From: an uncultured Lachnospiraceae bacterium
GTDB taxonomy: Bacteria; Bacillota; Clostridia; Lachnospirales; Lachnospiraceae
NCBI GenBank assembly: GCA_910587955.1
Contig: CAJUNN010000003.1
Location: 62,001-126,000 of the forward strand
Length of the DNA stretch: 64,000 bases
Direction of reading: 5' to 3'
Made by a program: the position numbers and the translations under genes. Positions 1 through 9,032 of this stretch are shown here, piece by piece (within the stretch, counting starts at the first letter, position 1; each line of letters starts with the position of its first letter). Below the pieces are notes generated by a model. The model ran no database searches and had not been told where the DNA came from. It worked only from the letters and a program-made list of their open reading frames with translations.

Positions 1-1151
1 CCTGATTTCGGCCCGGGAACATATTCTTTTACATTTTGGATTTTGGAAAGCAGGATCCCTGCCAGCTTCTGCTCCATCACATGATAAGCCACAATCTGCA
101 GCTCTTTGTCAATGGTCAGGTAGAGGTTGTTGCCCGGAACGGGATCTTTGCGCTCCGCTACCTCCACCACCCGGCCTACACTGTCCACAAAGAGCTCTTC
201 ATGCCCTTTGGTTCCCTGAAGCTCAAGCTCCATATGCTGTTCAATACCGGCTTTTCCCACAATATCATTCAGCTCATAGTCGGGATTTTTTTCCTGAAGG
301 CTGTCAAGCTCCTCCTGGGAGGCTTTTCCGATATATCCGATAATAGAAGCAAAATACTTGCTGTCTACATAGACCCGGCGGCTGCTCTGCTCAATATCAG
401 CTCCCTGCAGGGCGCTCTGATTCTCTAAAACAGCGGCCACGGTTTCCTCCGACACGCCGGTAGCCACTGTTGTGGCCATATACCGCCGGTAGCTGTTGGA
501 ATTCATGGCAAAGCGGATGGTTGCAATTTTCAGCCGCTCCTGGGGTGTATAACCGGATACGGACAGGCCGTAATCCTCTATCTCTTTCTCGGTATAGCTC
601 TCCCGGATGTCATACCCCTTTTCCCGGCAGAGATGTTCCATAATCTTGTCCGCGTCTGCCAGCTCTTCTGCAACCTTCAGCTCGTCAATCCGGGCATGGC
701 CGTACACATCCGCCTTAAAGCGCAAGAGGGCCGTCCCCTCCAGGGAAAACTCGTACTTACCGTTTTCATAGAGAATCCCCATATTGTTGACCACACTGTC
801 GCCGTTTCTCTCAATCAGGCAGATCAGCCGGTAAATGGTATCGTTAAGCTTTGCGTTCTTGGTCTTCTTATTGGGATAAGAACCATTGTCCTCAATGGTC
901 ACGGAATAGGAAAGCTCACTGTAGGCCAGGACTTCCCCGTTGCGGTCATAGATATTGCCCCTGGTGCTTTTCAGGGCCACCTCCCGCTTGGTCAGAAGGG
1001 AAAAGTTCTCCTGGTATTCGCTCCCTCTCACAATCTGCAGGTAAAATACCCGCTGCAAAAGGATCCCGAACAGGACTACAAACACCACACCCAGGAAAAA
1101 AATCCTGGATTTGAAAATATTCCACAAAGCATCTCTTATCTCTCTGAACAA
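1..1151 (-). CDS. mrdA: Penicillin-binding protein 2 (partial, 3' end outside window)
   Basis: Class B penicillin-binding protein that crosslinks peptidoglycan during elongation with the MreBCD complex. About 383 N-terminal residues are present: a short cytoplasmic start, one membrane anchor (about residues 15-36, very hydrophobic), then the PBP dimerisation region with the typical STRGNIYDRNGEVLA motif, then the beginning of the transpeptidase domain. The active-site SxxK lies beyond the left edge. The start is inferred as TTG at 1151, preceded by GGAG at a normal distance; I see no ATG that fits better. It follows mreD by 19 bases in the same direction, the usual mreBCD-mrdA order, which is why I prefer PBP2 over a SpoVD-like sporulation PBP. 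Confidence 0.88.
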   Translation of the reverse strand, partial: MFREIRDALWNIFKSRIFFLGVVFVVLFGILLQRVFYLQIVRGSEYQENFSLLTKREVALKSTRGNIYDRNGEVLAYSELSYSVTIEDNGSYPNKKTKNAKLNDTIYRLICLIERNGDSVVNNMGILYENGKYEFSLEGTALLRFKADVYGHARIDELKVAEELADADKIMEHLCREKGYDIRESYTEKEIEDYGLSVSGYTPQERLKIATIRFAMNSNSYRRYMATTVATGVSEETVAAVLENQSALQGADIEQSSRRVYVDSKYFASIIGYIGKASQEELDSLQEKNPDYELNDIVGKAGIEQHMELELQGTKGHEELFVDSVGRVVEVAERKDPVPGNNLYLTIDKELQIVAYHVMEQKLAGILLSKIQNVKEYVPGPKS

Positions 1152-1170
1152 TCCAAAAACTCCTTAAATC

Positions 1171-1722
1171 TTATTCGCCTTCTTTTCCCGCCCCGGCGCC
1201 CGGTGCCTGGTATTCAAAAGGCAGTTCCCCGCTTAAACGCTCCAGAAAACGGTTGAAGCTCCGGATGGGACGGTAAATTACAATGGTCAGCACCACTGTG
1301 TAAATCAGCTCCGGCAGAATAATATGGGTAAAATAAAAGGGAAATTCAAACTTGCTTCTCATAAGAAACATAAAAAAGTAGACGCTTAACCCATAAATCA
1401 GCTCGCTCAAAGCAATCCAGATCATAGGCAGCTTAATATCCTCGTCGTAGAACACCCTGTGGAACAGGCCGCTCCCATATCCCAGAAACATATATAAAAG
1501 AGCGTAAACCCCAAACAGGTTTCCAAAAAAGATATCGGTCAGAAGCCCGGAAAAAAAGCCTACCAGAAGCCCTTCCCGCTCCCCCCGCATAAAGCCCAGA
1601 GAGGAAGTAATCACCAGCAGCAGATTGGGGGAGACAGAGGCCAGGGAAAGAACCTGAAACACCGTACACTGCAGAATAAAACAAACGATAAGCAAAATCC
1701 CTATGGCAAATGCGCGCTTCAT
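1171..1722 (-). CDS. mreD: Rod shape-determining protein MreD
   Basis: Integral membrane subunit of the rod complex, 183 residues, with about five hydrophobic segments beginning at residue 4. A conserved feature is the LGFMRGEREGLLVGFFSGLL segment followed by DIFFG, typical of MreD. The start at 1722 has AAGGAG just upstream. It lies between mreC (17 bases upstream) and mrdA and is surely co-transcribed. Sequence conservation of MreD is low in general, so position in the operon carries much of the call. Confidence 0.9.
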   Translation of the reverse strand: MKRAFAIGILLIVCFILQCTVFQVLSLASVSPNLLLVITSSLGFMRGEREGLLVGFFSGLLTDIFFGNLFGVYALLYMFLGYGSGLFHRVFYDEDIKLPMIWIALSELIYGLSVYFFMFLMRSKFEFPFYFTHIILPELIYTVVLTIVIYRPIRSFNRFLERLSGELPFEYQAPGAGAGKEGE

Positions 1723-1739
1723 CCCTCTCTCCTTTTCCT

Positions 1740-2594
1740 TTATTCATCCGCCGCCTGTTTCAAATCTGTGATCACCAGCACCGTGCGCAGATGCTCGAAG
1801 TCCACAGCCGGCGTCATGGTTCCTGATTTGGTCAGGTTGTTGGAATCCAGGGTCATTTCTCCCAGGTATCCAATCAAAATTCCTTCGTGATACCGGTCGC
1901 TTACATGGGAGGTGACAATTTTTTCCCCCATAGCCACACGGTTCTCCGGATCTTTGAGCTGTTCCACCCGGATAAGTCCCTCGCTCATAAGCTGCAGATC
2001 GCCTTTGACAAAACAAAGATCCGAGGTAGACAGTACCTGGGCGCTCACACTGTTCATATCATCGATGATAGAGCGCACCTGGGCCCAGTTATCGCCGGTC
2101 TTGGTGACAATGCCCACCAGGCCGCTGCCCGCAATCACATTCATATCTACCTCAATCCCGTCGCTGCGCCCCTTGTCAATCACAAAGCTGTGAAACCAGT
2201 TTCCCGAATCCTTGGCGATGATATTGGCGGCTACTTTGTTGAACTGGGCGTAATTCTGATCCAGCTCGTACATCTCCTCCAGTTCCTCCAGGCGGTACTG
2301 GTTCTGCATCAGGCGGTTGTTCTCCAGGATCAGTTCGTCAATCTGGGCCTGAAGCTCTTTATTCTGCTCCTGGGCCGCTGTCAGATCCTCCAGGCTTTCG
2401 CTCTTTTCCCGGATCCATCCTCCGATGCTGTTAATTCCCTTTTCAAAAGGCACAAAGACATAACCCGACAGGCGGCTTAAAGGCTCACCCGCAAAGCCTG
2501 TGGTATACGAGGCAAACATCATGCCAATGCACAGAACCGACAGAATCCCCAATATGTATTTTGTCGGTACGGAAAAAAATTTTCTTTTCTTCAT
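1740..2594 (-). CDS. mreC: Rod shape-determining protein MreC
   Basis: Bitopic scaffold protein that links MreB filaments with PBP2 outside the cell; 284 residues, a normal length. It has a basic N-terminus, one membrane helix (about 12-32), a coiled-coil stretch (about 65-110, rich in E, Q and L) and the beta-rich MreC core, including IAKDSGNWFHSFVIDKG and GLVGIV motifs that are hallmarks of the family. It sits 12 bases after mreB and 17 before mreD. Confidence 0.95.
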   Translation of the reverse strand: MKKRKFFSVPTKYILGILSVLCIGMMFASYTTGFAGEPLSRLSGYVFVPFEKGINSIGGWIREKSESLEDLTAAQEQNKELQAQIDELILENNRLMQNQYRLEELEEMYELDQNYAQFNKVAANIIAKDSGNWFHSFVIDKGRSDGIEVDMNVIAGSGLVGIVTKTGDNWAQVRSIIDDMNSVSAQVLSTSDLCFVKGDLQLMSEGLIRVEQLKDPENRVAMGEKIVTSHVSDRYHEGILIGYLGEMTLDSNNLTKSGTMTPAVDFEHLRTVLVITDLKQAADE

Positions 2595-2606
2595 AATCCA
2601 CCTGAA

Positions 2607-3614
2607 CTAATTGTAGATCTGCTCCTTTGTGGCAAATGTCAGGCCGCGGAACTCCTTCTCGTTGATGACGCGGGCCAGTCCCCGCGCTACGCACTCTTCG
2701 GGAGCCTCTACCATATTCACCCGGATATTGGTCGCCTGGGCAATCATGCCGTCCAGTCCCTTTAGATTTGCCATGCCTCCGGTGAGGAAGATTCCGTTGC
2801 GGATAATATCCACGCCCAGCTCCGGCGGTGTCCGCTCCAGAATCATCTTAATGGCATCCACAATGGCTTTTAACTGCTCTTCGATGGCCGACGCCACAAA
2901 GTCTGCGGTGATATCCAGAAGGGCCGGAAGGCCCAGAGCCATATTGCGGCCGCAGATCTCACGCTTGGACGCAGTATCCCCCGGCATATAGCCCAGCTCG
3001 TTCTTCAAAATCTCCGCTGTCTTATTTCCGATAAAATATCCGAATTCCCGGCGGATGGCGCTTCCGATGGCCTCGTCAATCTTATTTCCGCCGTTCTTAA
3101 TCAGCTTGCTTGTCACCATTCCCCCCAGGGAGAGAATGGAGATCTCCGTGGTATCGGCTCCCACGTCCACCAGCATCACGCCCTGGGCCTGGGTCACATC
3201 AAGGCCCAGGCCCAGGCCGGCCGCAACCGGCTTGTCAATAAGCTGGATATTTTTCGATTTCAGTCCCGTTCCCTGGATCAGCGTGGTAAACACCCGGTCC
3301 TGTACATCCGTAGGCAGGGCCACCACAAACTCCGAGCCCTTTAAATTCCCCTTGGTATGGCTCTCCAGAAAGGAACGCAGAAACTCCTGCATATAGGTAA
3401 TGCTCGCCACCGTTCCGTAGGACATGGGATAGAGCACCTCAATGTTGGAGGGGGCTTTCTCGTGCATATCAAAAGCCTCATCCCCGTAGGCAATCATCCC
3501 CTTCTTTTCTTCGATGGCAACCATATTTTTCTCGCAATAAATGGTATCGCTCTCTTTGCTGTAAATTTTAATACGGCTCGTTCCAAAGTCACATCCAAAA
3601 CTCTGTGCAGACAT
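2607..3614 (-). CDS. mreB: Actin-like cell shape protein MreB (MreB/Mbl type)
   Basis: Bacterial actin that directs side-wall synthesis; 335 residues. Visible ATPase motifs are the phosphate-1 loop CDFGTSRIKIY near residue 8, MLVDVGADTTEISILSLGG (phosphate-2) and GIFLTGGMANLKG (adenosine motif). It is the first gene of mreBCD-mrdA. Whether it is MreB proper or an Mbl paralogue cannot be decided by eye; the mreCD context favours MreB. The start at 3614 is preceded by AAGGAGAGGGAG. Confidence 0.93.
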   Translation of the reverse strand: MSAQSFGCDFGTSRIKIYSKESDTIYCEKNMVAIEEKKGMIAYGDEAFDMHEKAPSNIEVLYPMSYGTVASITYMQEFLRSFLESHTKGNLKGSEFVVALPTDVQDRVFTTLIQGTGLKSKNIQLIDKPVAAGLGLGLDVTQAQGVMLVDVGADTTEISILSLGGMVTSKLIKNGGNKIDEAIGSAIRREFGYFIGNKTAEILKNELGYMPGDTASKREICGRNMALGLPALLDITADFVASAIEEQLKAIVDAIKMILERTPPELGVDIIRNGIFLTGGMANLKGLDGMIAQATNIRVNMVEAPEECVARGLARVINEKEFRGLTFATKEQIYN

Positions 3615-3693
3615 TCTGACTCCCTCTCCTTCTTCTGTTCCTCATTTTGAAACATACCACCTCGGACATGTATCGTCCAAGAAGCATCATTTC

Positions 3694-4398
3694 TTATGTA
3701 TCCGTCCGGGCGGGCAGGATTCCCCGCTCCCGCAGACTGCTGTACCGGTTGTCCCCGATAATAATGTGATCCAAAAGGCGAATCCCCAAGAGCTCCCCTG
3801 CGCTGCGGATCCGCTCGGTCATCTGCAGATCCTCCCGGCTGGGCGCCGGATCTCCGCTGGGATGATTGTGTACCAGCACCAGGCGCACTGCGTGTACGGA
3901 AAGAGCCTCCACAAAAATCTCCCTGGGCGAAGCCGGTGAGGCATTCACCGTCCCCCGGAATATAAGGCTTTCCTTTAAAAGCCGGTTCCTGGTATCCAGA
4001 AAAAGCGCTATCAGCTCCTCCTGCTCCTCCCGGCGCAGCTCCTCCATATAGTAATCCGCGATGGTAGCCGGCGTATCAAAGCAGAGCCGCTCCCGGGCCG
4101 CGGCTTTGGACATGCGCACAGCCAGCTCCGCCAGGCACTTAAGCTGCACGGCTTTCACCTTCCCGATTCCCCGCATCTCCCGGAAACGCTCCAGGGGGAT
4201 TTTTCCAAACCCGGAAAGCCCCTCATAGCCGGGAATCTTCAAAATCCGGCCGGCCAGGCCAACCGCCGTCTCTCCTTTACTTCCGGTGCGCAAAACCGCT
4301 GCCAGAAGTTCCGCATCCGTAAGGGCCCCCGCCCCTTTCAAAAGGCATTTCTCATAGGGCCGCTCCGTCTCATGCAAATCTTTCATGGTCGTCTTCAT
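3694..4398 (-). CDS. radC: RadC family protein (JAB/MPN domain)
   Basis: 234 residues with an N-terminal helix-hairpin-helix region (GIGKVKAVQLKCLAEL near residues 76-92) and a C-terminal MPN domain carrying the metal motif HNHPSGDPAPSREDL, with a glutamate upstream (EIFVEAL). The family was named for DNA repair, but later work questions that role, so the function should be read as unknown metal-dependent hydrolase-like. It sits between the DUF4321 gene and mreB, an arrangement common in Clostridia. The ATG at 4398 has GGAG upstream. Confidence 0.92.
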   Translation of the reverse strand: MKTTMKDLHETERPYEKCLLKGAGALTDAELLAAVLRTGSKGETAVGLAGRILKIPGYEGLSGFGKIPLERFREMRGIGKVKAVQLKCLAELAVRMSKAAARERLCFDTPATIADYYMEELRREEQEELIALFLDTRNRLLKESLIFRGTVNASPASPREIFVEALSVHAVRLVLVHNHPSGDPAPSREDLQMTERIRSAGELLGIRLLDHIIIGDNRYSSLRERGILPARTDT

Positions 4399-4461
4399 CC
4401 GTTTCTCCTCTTCCGCTCTCCAGGCAGTTCTCCGAAACGCCAGACGCCGCTTATTCTCTTT

Positions 4462-4713
4462 TTACATCTTCCGGTAAATTAGAATCGCCAGCACCACACC
4501 GATGATGCTTGCGATCGAAATATGAATGGTCAGGCCAAAAGTCAGAACCAAAAGGCCCAGATCCAGAACAATGGGGCTCTGAAGCCCGAAGCTCTGTCCG
4601 TATCCCAGCCACCCAAGGCCCGACACACCCGATGTCAGCATACCGATGCAGCCGCCCAGAACAATCCCGGACAACAGCATGACCGTGAGTATCCAGCCAT
4701 TTTTCGATTTCAT
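4462..4713 (-). CDS. Small DUF4321-type membrane protein
   Basis: A two-helix membrane protein of 83 residues: a lysine-rich start, helix 1 (WILTVMLLSGIVLGGCIGML), a loop, and helix 2 near the C-terminus. It matches my memory of DUF4321, found beside radC/mreB in Clostridia. I chose the ATG at 4713 because a perfect GGAGG lies 6 bases upstream; the longer frame from 4734 has no good ribosome site and would put that GGAGG inside the gene. Function unknown; position suggests a link with the cell envelope. Confidence 0.7.
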   Translation of the reverse strand: MKSKNGWILTVMLLSGIVLGGCIGMLTSGVSGLGWLGYGQSFGLQSPIVLDLGLLVLTFGLTIHISIASIIGVVLAILIYRKM

Positions 4714-4868
4714 AAATTCCTCCATCTTCCGCATTTCCGACGGCGTTTTCCGGCCGTTTTCTCAGTTTACATAATGGAAAATCCAGTAAACCATGTCAAA
4801 ATATATCATACCACAAACAAAATCTCTTGTATATAGAGGAAATCTTAAGTTTTTATGCGAAAATCCCC

Positions 4869-4920
4869 AAATACCGTACAGCATCCGACAAAAAGAGCGT
4901 CTCTAACAGGGACGGTATTT
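4869..4920 (-). terminator. Long-loop hairpin at the end of the oxidoreductase operon
   Basis: Perfect 9-bp arms AAATACCGT (in the last codons of the FAD protein gene) and ACGGTATTT just after its stop, with a loop of about 34 bases. Downstream is only a weak T stretch, so this is a candidate terminator, not a certain one. Confidence 0.35.
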
Positions 4921-6510
4921 CCCGGCCAGAGCCTCGGCTGCCCGGACGCCGTCCATGGCTGCCGAAGTGATTCCTCCCGCATAGCCGGCGCCCTCCCCGC
5001 AGGGATATAAGCCGCTGATGCTGCTCTCCATTTCTGCGTTCCGCAGGATGCGCACCGGAGAAGAAGTCCGGCTCTCCACCCCTGAGAGAACGGCATCTCC
5101 CCGGTCAAAGCCGGGCAGGATCTTCCCGCATCCCAGAATTCCTTCCTTCAGGGCTTCTGCCAGATGTTCCGGGAAAATTCCCCGCACATCCCCGAAGCTC
5201 CAGGCTCCCTTCATGCAGGGCTCCACCTCTCCCAGAATCCGGCTGTTCACTCCCTGGCAGAAATCCGACAGAAGCTGTACGGGAATGCACCCGCCGCCGG
5301 CCCTGAAAGCTGCCTTCTCCAGGCTTCTCTGGAAAGACACGCCGGATAGGACTCCCCCGCCGCCGAAATCCTCCGGCCGCACGGTAACAATCATAGCGCT
5401 GTTGGCATTGTGACCGTCCCGTGCCTGATAACTCATGCCGTTGACCGCAAGCCGCCCTTCCTCTGAGGAAGCGTTCACCACATAACCCCCGGGACACATA
5501 CAGAAAGAGTAAACGCCCCGGTCCAAAGAGACTTTCCGGGTCAGCTTATAAGCAGCCGCGGGAAGCTCTCGGGGATAGTCTGTCCCATATTGGCTCCGAT
5601 TAATCATCCTCTGGGGATGTTCTATGCGGACCCCCACGGCAAAGGCTTTGGGCTCCATGGGAACCTTCAGCCGTTCCAGCATAGCAAAGGTGTCCCGGGC
5701 GCTGTGTCCCACAGCCAGAACCAGGGCTTCCGTCTCCAGAAAAATTTCCCGCTCTTTGTTTTCCTCCTTTTGGCAGACCTGCACGCCTCTCACCCGGCCG
5801 TGCTCCACCAGAATCTCCGTCATGCAGCTCTGGAACCAGACCTGTCCGCCCAGGGACAGGATTTCCCTGCGGATGTTCTCCACAATTTCGATCAGCAGAT
5901 CCGTTCCCAAATGGGGTTTGTTTTGATAAAGGATTTCTTCCGGAGCTCCGGCCTCCACAAAGGTTTCCAGCACCAGCCGGTTTCTTCCCGCCGGATCCTT
6001 TACCAGCGTATTCAGCTTGCCGTCGGAAAACGTTCCCGCACCGCCCTCCCCGAACTGGACATTGGAATTTTTTTCTAATTCACCTGTCTTCCAGAAATGT
6101 TCCACCGTCTCTTTCCGCCGCTTTGCCGTCTCTCCCCGCTCCAAAAGGATGGGACGGTAGCCGGCCCTGGCCAGCATAAGACCGCAAAAAAGCCCCGCCG
6201 GACCGCTGCCTGCAATCACCGGCGGATGTTTTAGAGGAACATTGCCCGGCCCGGGAAAACGGTAATTCTTCTTCTCTTCCCGGGATAGTTTTCCCCTGTT
6301 TCGTTTTTTTAAAACCTGTTCCTCCCCGGAGACCTCCGCATCAAGGGTATATACATAAGAAATGGGACGTTTTCTGGCGTCCAGGGACTGCTTCTGGATA
6401 GACCAGCTGCGCACGTTCTTTCCCGGTATGCCCAGCTCCCGGAAAAGGGCCTGCTCCAGTTCTTCCCTGGTATGCCCCACCGGCAGTTTTAACTGCTGCA
6501 CACGAATCAT
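4903..6510 (-). CDS. FAD-dependent dehydrogenase (NAD(P)/FAD oxidoreductase)
   Basis: Flavoprotein of 535 residues. After a roughly 90-residue N-terminal domain comes the dinucleotide-binding motif PPVIAGSGPAGLFCGLMLA, then a family-typical segment NVQFGEGGAGTFSDGKLNTL, and a late FAD-binding stretch GLYPCGEGAGYAGGITSAA. This pattern belongs to the uncharacterised FAD-dependent dehydrogenase family widespread in Clostridia. The start is ATG 6510: it overlaps the preceding stop as ATGA and has AAGGAG 8 bases upstream; the longer frame from 6567 is an artefact. Last gene of the miaA operon. Substrate unknown. Confidence 0.85.
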   Translation of the reverse strand: MIRVQQLKLPVGHTREELEQALFRELGIPGKNVRSWSIQKQSLDARKRPISYVYTLDAEVSGEEQVLKKRNRGKLSREEKKNYRFPGPGNVPLKHPPVIAGSGPAGLFCGLMLARAGYRPILLERGETAKRRKETVEHFWKTGELEKNSNVQFGEGGAGTFSDGKLNTLVKDPAGRNRLVLETFVEAGAPEEILYQNKPHLGTDLLIEIVENIRREILSLGGQVWFQSCMTEILVEHGRVRGVQVCQKEENKEREIFLETEALVLAVGHSARDTFAMLERLKVPMEPKAFAVGVRIEHPQRMINRSQYGTDYPRELPAAAYKLTRKVSLDRGVYSFCMCPGGYVVNASSEEGRLAVNGMSYQARDGHNANSAMIVTVRPEDFGGGGVLSGVSFQRSLEKAAFRAGGGCIPVQLLSDFCQGVNSRILGEVEPCMKGAWSFGDVRGIFPEHLAEALKEGILGCGKILPGFDRGDAVLSGVESRTSSPVRILRNAEMESSISGLYPCGEGAGYAGGITSAAMDGVRAAEALAGKYRPC

Positions 6511-7736
6511 AGTTCCTGCTCCTTTGCCGCAAAGCGGCCGGCCAGCCAGCCGCTGCTCCAGGCCCACTGAAGGTTATAGCCTCCGCAGGCTCCGTCAATG
6601 TCCAGAATCTCCCCCGCAAAATAAAGGCCCGGAACCAAGCCGGATTCCATCGTCTCCGGGTTTACCTGGGCCGTATCCACGCCTCCGCTGCAGACCTGCG
6701 CCTGGTCAAAGCCGTTATAGCCGCAGATCTCCAGCCGGAAGTTCCGGCAGGTGCAAACAAGGGCTTTCTTCTCTTCTTTGGTCAACCTCCCTGCCGGCTT
6801 CTCCCCGGAAATTCCCGCAGTCTTAAGAAGACAGACGCCCATCTTTCCCGGAAAAAGCCCTGCCAGCATCTCATCTGCCCGTTTGTAGGCCCCGTCCCGG
6901 ATCCGGCGCTCAAAAAAGGCTTCCAGCTCTGCTTCCTGAAAGACCGGCATAAGATTCAGGCAGACCTGCACCTGCCTTTTTTCGTTCAGTGCCCTTACCC
7001 CAAAGCGGCTCACCTGGAAAACGGGAATGCCGGAGAGGCCGTAAGAAGTAAACTGTACTTCGCCGCGGTCCCGGATTGCCTCTTTTCCGTCTATGAGCAG
7101 GCATATTGCGGCCTCCATGCGCAGACCAGAAAGCTTTCCCAGCCGGCTGTCTTTTGAGCGCAGCTGGACCAGGGCCGGCAGGGGCGCAATCACCCGGTGG
7201 CCGAAGGCCCTGGCATACCCGTAACCGCTGCCGTCTGATCCGGTCTTAGGCGCCGCACAGGAACCTGCAGCCAAAATCAAAGCCTCTCCCTCATAGGTCC
7301 AGCCCTCCGTCCTGGCACGGAAGACATGCTCTTCCCGGGAAATATCCTGAATCTGCGTATTCAGCGCCAGCTTTACCCTCCGGTGTTCCGCCTCCATGCG
7401 CAGAACGTCCGCCACTGCCGAAGCCTGATCGCTGTAAGGATACAGCCAGCCGTTCCTGTTTCTGGTGAAAATCCCCAGTTCCGTAAACAGCCGCAGGGTA
7501 TCGTGAACCCCGAACTTTCCCAGGACCTTCCCGGCAAATCCCGGATCCGTGCCCCGGTAATGAGTGAGATCCTGATCCGCATTGGTCAGATTGCATCGCC
7601 CGTTTCCCGTGGCCAGAAGTTTCTTTCCCGCTTGCCGGTTGTGCTCCAGCACCGTCACCGCCGCGCCTGCCCGGGCGGCGCTTATGGCCGCCATCAGTCC
7701 CGAAGCCCCAGCACCCACAATCAATACCCGTTTCAT
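6507..7736 (-). CDS. HI0933/YhiN-family flavoprotein (NAD(P)/FAD oxidoreductase)
   Basis: 409 residues. The N-terminus has the Rossmann motif VLIVGAGASGLMAAISAARAG, followed by the family hallmark KKLLATGNGRCNLTN. The C-terminal stretch GLYFAGEILDIDGACGGYNL closes the FAD site. Members of this family are usually annotated as flavoproteins or aminoacetone oxidases; biological roles are poorly known. The start overlaps the stop of the upstream PLP enzyme by 4 bases (ATGA), and its own stop overlaps the next gene the same way, so the two oxidoreductases are translationally coupled. Confidence 0.88.
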   Translation of the reverse strand: MKRVLIVGAGASGLMAAISAARAGAAVTVLEHNRQAGKKLLATGNGRCNLTNADQDLTHYRGTDPGFAGKVLGKFGVHDTLRLFTELGIFTRNRNGWLYPYSDQASAVADVLRMEAEHRRVKLALNTQIQDISREEHVFRARTEGWTYEGEALILAAGSCAAPKTGSDGSGYGYARAFGHRVIAPLPALVQLRSKDSRLGKLSGLRMEAAICLLIDGKEAIRDRGEVQFTSYGLSGIPVFQVSRFGVRALNEKRQVQVCLNLMPVFQEAELEAFFERRIRDGAYKRADEMLAGLFPGKMGVCLLKTAGISGEKPAGRLTKEEKKALVCTCRNFRLEICGYNGFDQAQVCSGGVDTAQVNPETMESGLVPGLYFAGEILDIDGACGGYNLQWAWSSGWLAGRFAAKEQEL

Positions 7737-9028
7737 AAGGTCACCAGCCCTGCTTCCAAAAGCTTCTGCAGGGACATGAGAATGCCGAACTTAGCGTGCT
7801 GCCAGGTTAAGCCCCCCTGAAAATATACGGCATAGGGAGGCTTCATGGGTCCGTCTGCGGAAAGTTCGATGGAAGAGCCCTGCACAAAGGCTCCCGCAGC
7901 CATAATCACGTCGCTGTCATAGCCCGGCATGGCCCATGGTTCCGGTGTCACATAGCTGTCCACGGGAGCCGCCGCCTGGATACCCTGACAGAATGCAATG
8001 ACACCCTCCGGTTTCCCAAAAGTCACTGCCTGGATAATATCGTGGCGGCTCTCCCGTCCGTCCGGAATCACGGAAAAACCCAGTCTTTCGTAAATATTAG
8101 CTGCAAAAACGGCCCCTTTTAAAGCCCCTCCCGTCACAGACGGCGCCAGGAAAAGGCCCTGGTAAAAGCTGGTCATCACCCCCAGGGAGGCGCCCACCTC
8201 TTTTCCCAGACCGGGAGAGGTAAGGCGGTAAGCGGCGTTTTCCACATACTTCTCTTTTCCTACAATATAACCGCCCACAGGGGCCAGTCCTCCGCCTGGA
8301 TTTTTGATTAAGGAGCCCACACAGAGATCCGCTCCCACGTCCGTGGGCTCCAGGCGCTCCACAAATTCCCCGTAGCAGTTGTCAACCATACAGATTACAT
8401 CGGGCTTTTGCTTTTTGATAAACGCAATCAGCTCTCCAATCCGTTTTACCGAAAGGGTCGGCCGGGTCTGATATCCTTTGGAGCGCTGGATGGTCACCAT
8501 ACGGGTGCGCTCATTCAAGGCTTTCTCAATGGCAGGATAATCAAAGCTCCCGTCCGGCAGAAGGTCTGCCTGCCGGTAAGTGACGCCGTACTCCGCAAGG
8601 GAGCCGTTGGAGGGCCGGATGCCGATGACCTCCTCCAGGGTGTCGTAGGGCTTCCCTACCGGGGAGAGCAGCTCGTCCCCCGGGCGCAGGTTCCCCGAAA
8701 GCGCTACGGCAAGGGCATGAGTCCCGCAGGTAATCTGGGGCCTTACCAGGGCCGCCTCCGCGTGAAAAGCCGCCGCATAAACAGCTTCCAGCTTTTCCCG
8801 GCCCAGATCGTTGTAGCCGTAACCGCTGGTAGCCGCAAAGCAGGCAGCCTCTACCCGGCTTTCCTGCATGGCATGCACCACCTTGAGCTGGTTGTATTCC
8901 ACCGTCTCATCGATAGCCGCAAAACGCTCCTTCAGCTCTTCTTCTATCTGCCTTCCGAAGGCCCAAACCCGGGGGGAAATCCCCATTTCTTTGTATAATG
9001 TTTCCGTAACCGCATCTCTTTGTTCCAT
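7733..9028 (-). CDS. PLP-dependent lyase of the aluminium-resistance/methionine gamma-lyase family (YnbB type)
   Basis: 431-residue fold-type I PLP enzyme. Visible features are TSGYGYNDLGREKLE near the N-terminus, PQITCGTHALAVALSGNL, the aspartate-containing CMVDNCYGEFVE (PLP pyridine contact) and the probable Schiff-base lysine in GSLIKNPGGGLAP. This matches the YnbB/Al_resistance family, which in Bacillus also lies beside miaA. The true substrate is unknown; the methionine gamma-lyase label is by homology only. It starts 4 bases after the miaA stop. Confidence 0.85.
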   Translation of the reverse strand: MEQRDAVTETLYKEMGISPRVWAFGRQIEEELKERFAAIDETVEYNQLKVVHAMQESRVEAACFAATSGYGYNDLGREKLEAVYAAAFHAEAALVRPQITCGTHALAVALSGNLRPGDELLSPVGKPYDTLEEVIGIRPSNGSLAEYGVTYRQADLLPDGSFDYPAIEKALNERTRMVTIQRSKGYQTRPTLSVKRIGELIAFIKKQKPDVICMVDNCYGEFVERLEPTDVGADLCVGSLIKNPGGGLAPVGGYIVGKEKYVENAAYRLTSPGLGKEVGASLGVMTSFYQGLFLAPSVTGGALKGAVFAANIYERLGFSVIPDGRESRHDIIQAVTFGKPEGVIAFCQGIQAAAPVDSYVTPEPWAMPGYDSDVIMAAGAFVQGSSIELSADGPMKPPYAVYFQGGLTWQHAKFGILMSLQKLLEAGLVTL

Positions 9029-9032
9029 TCTT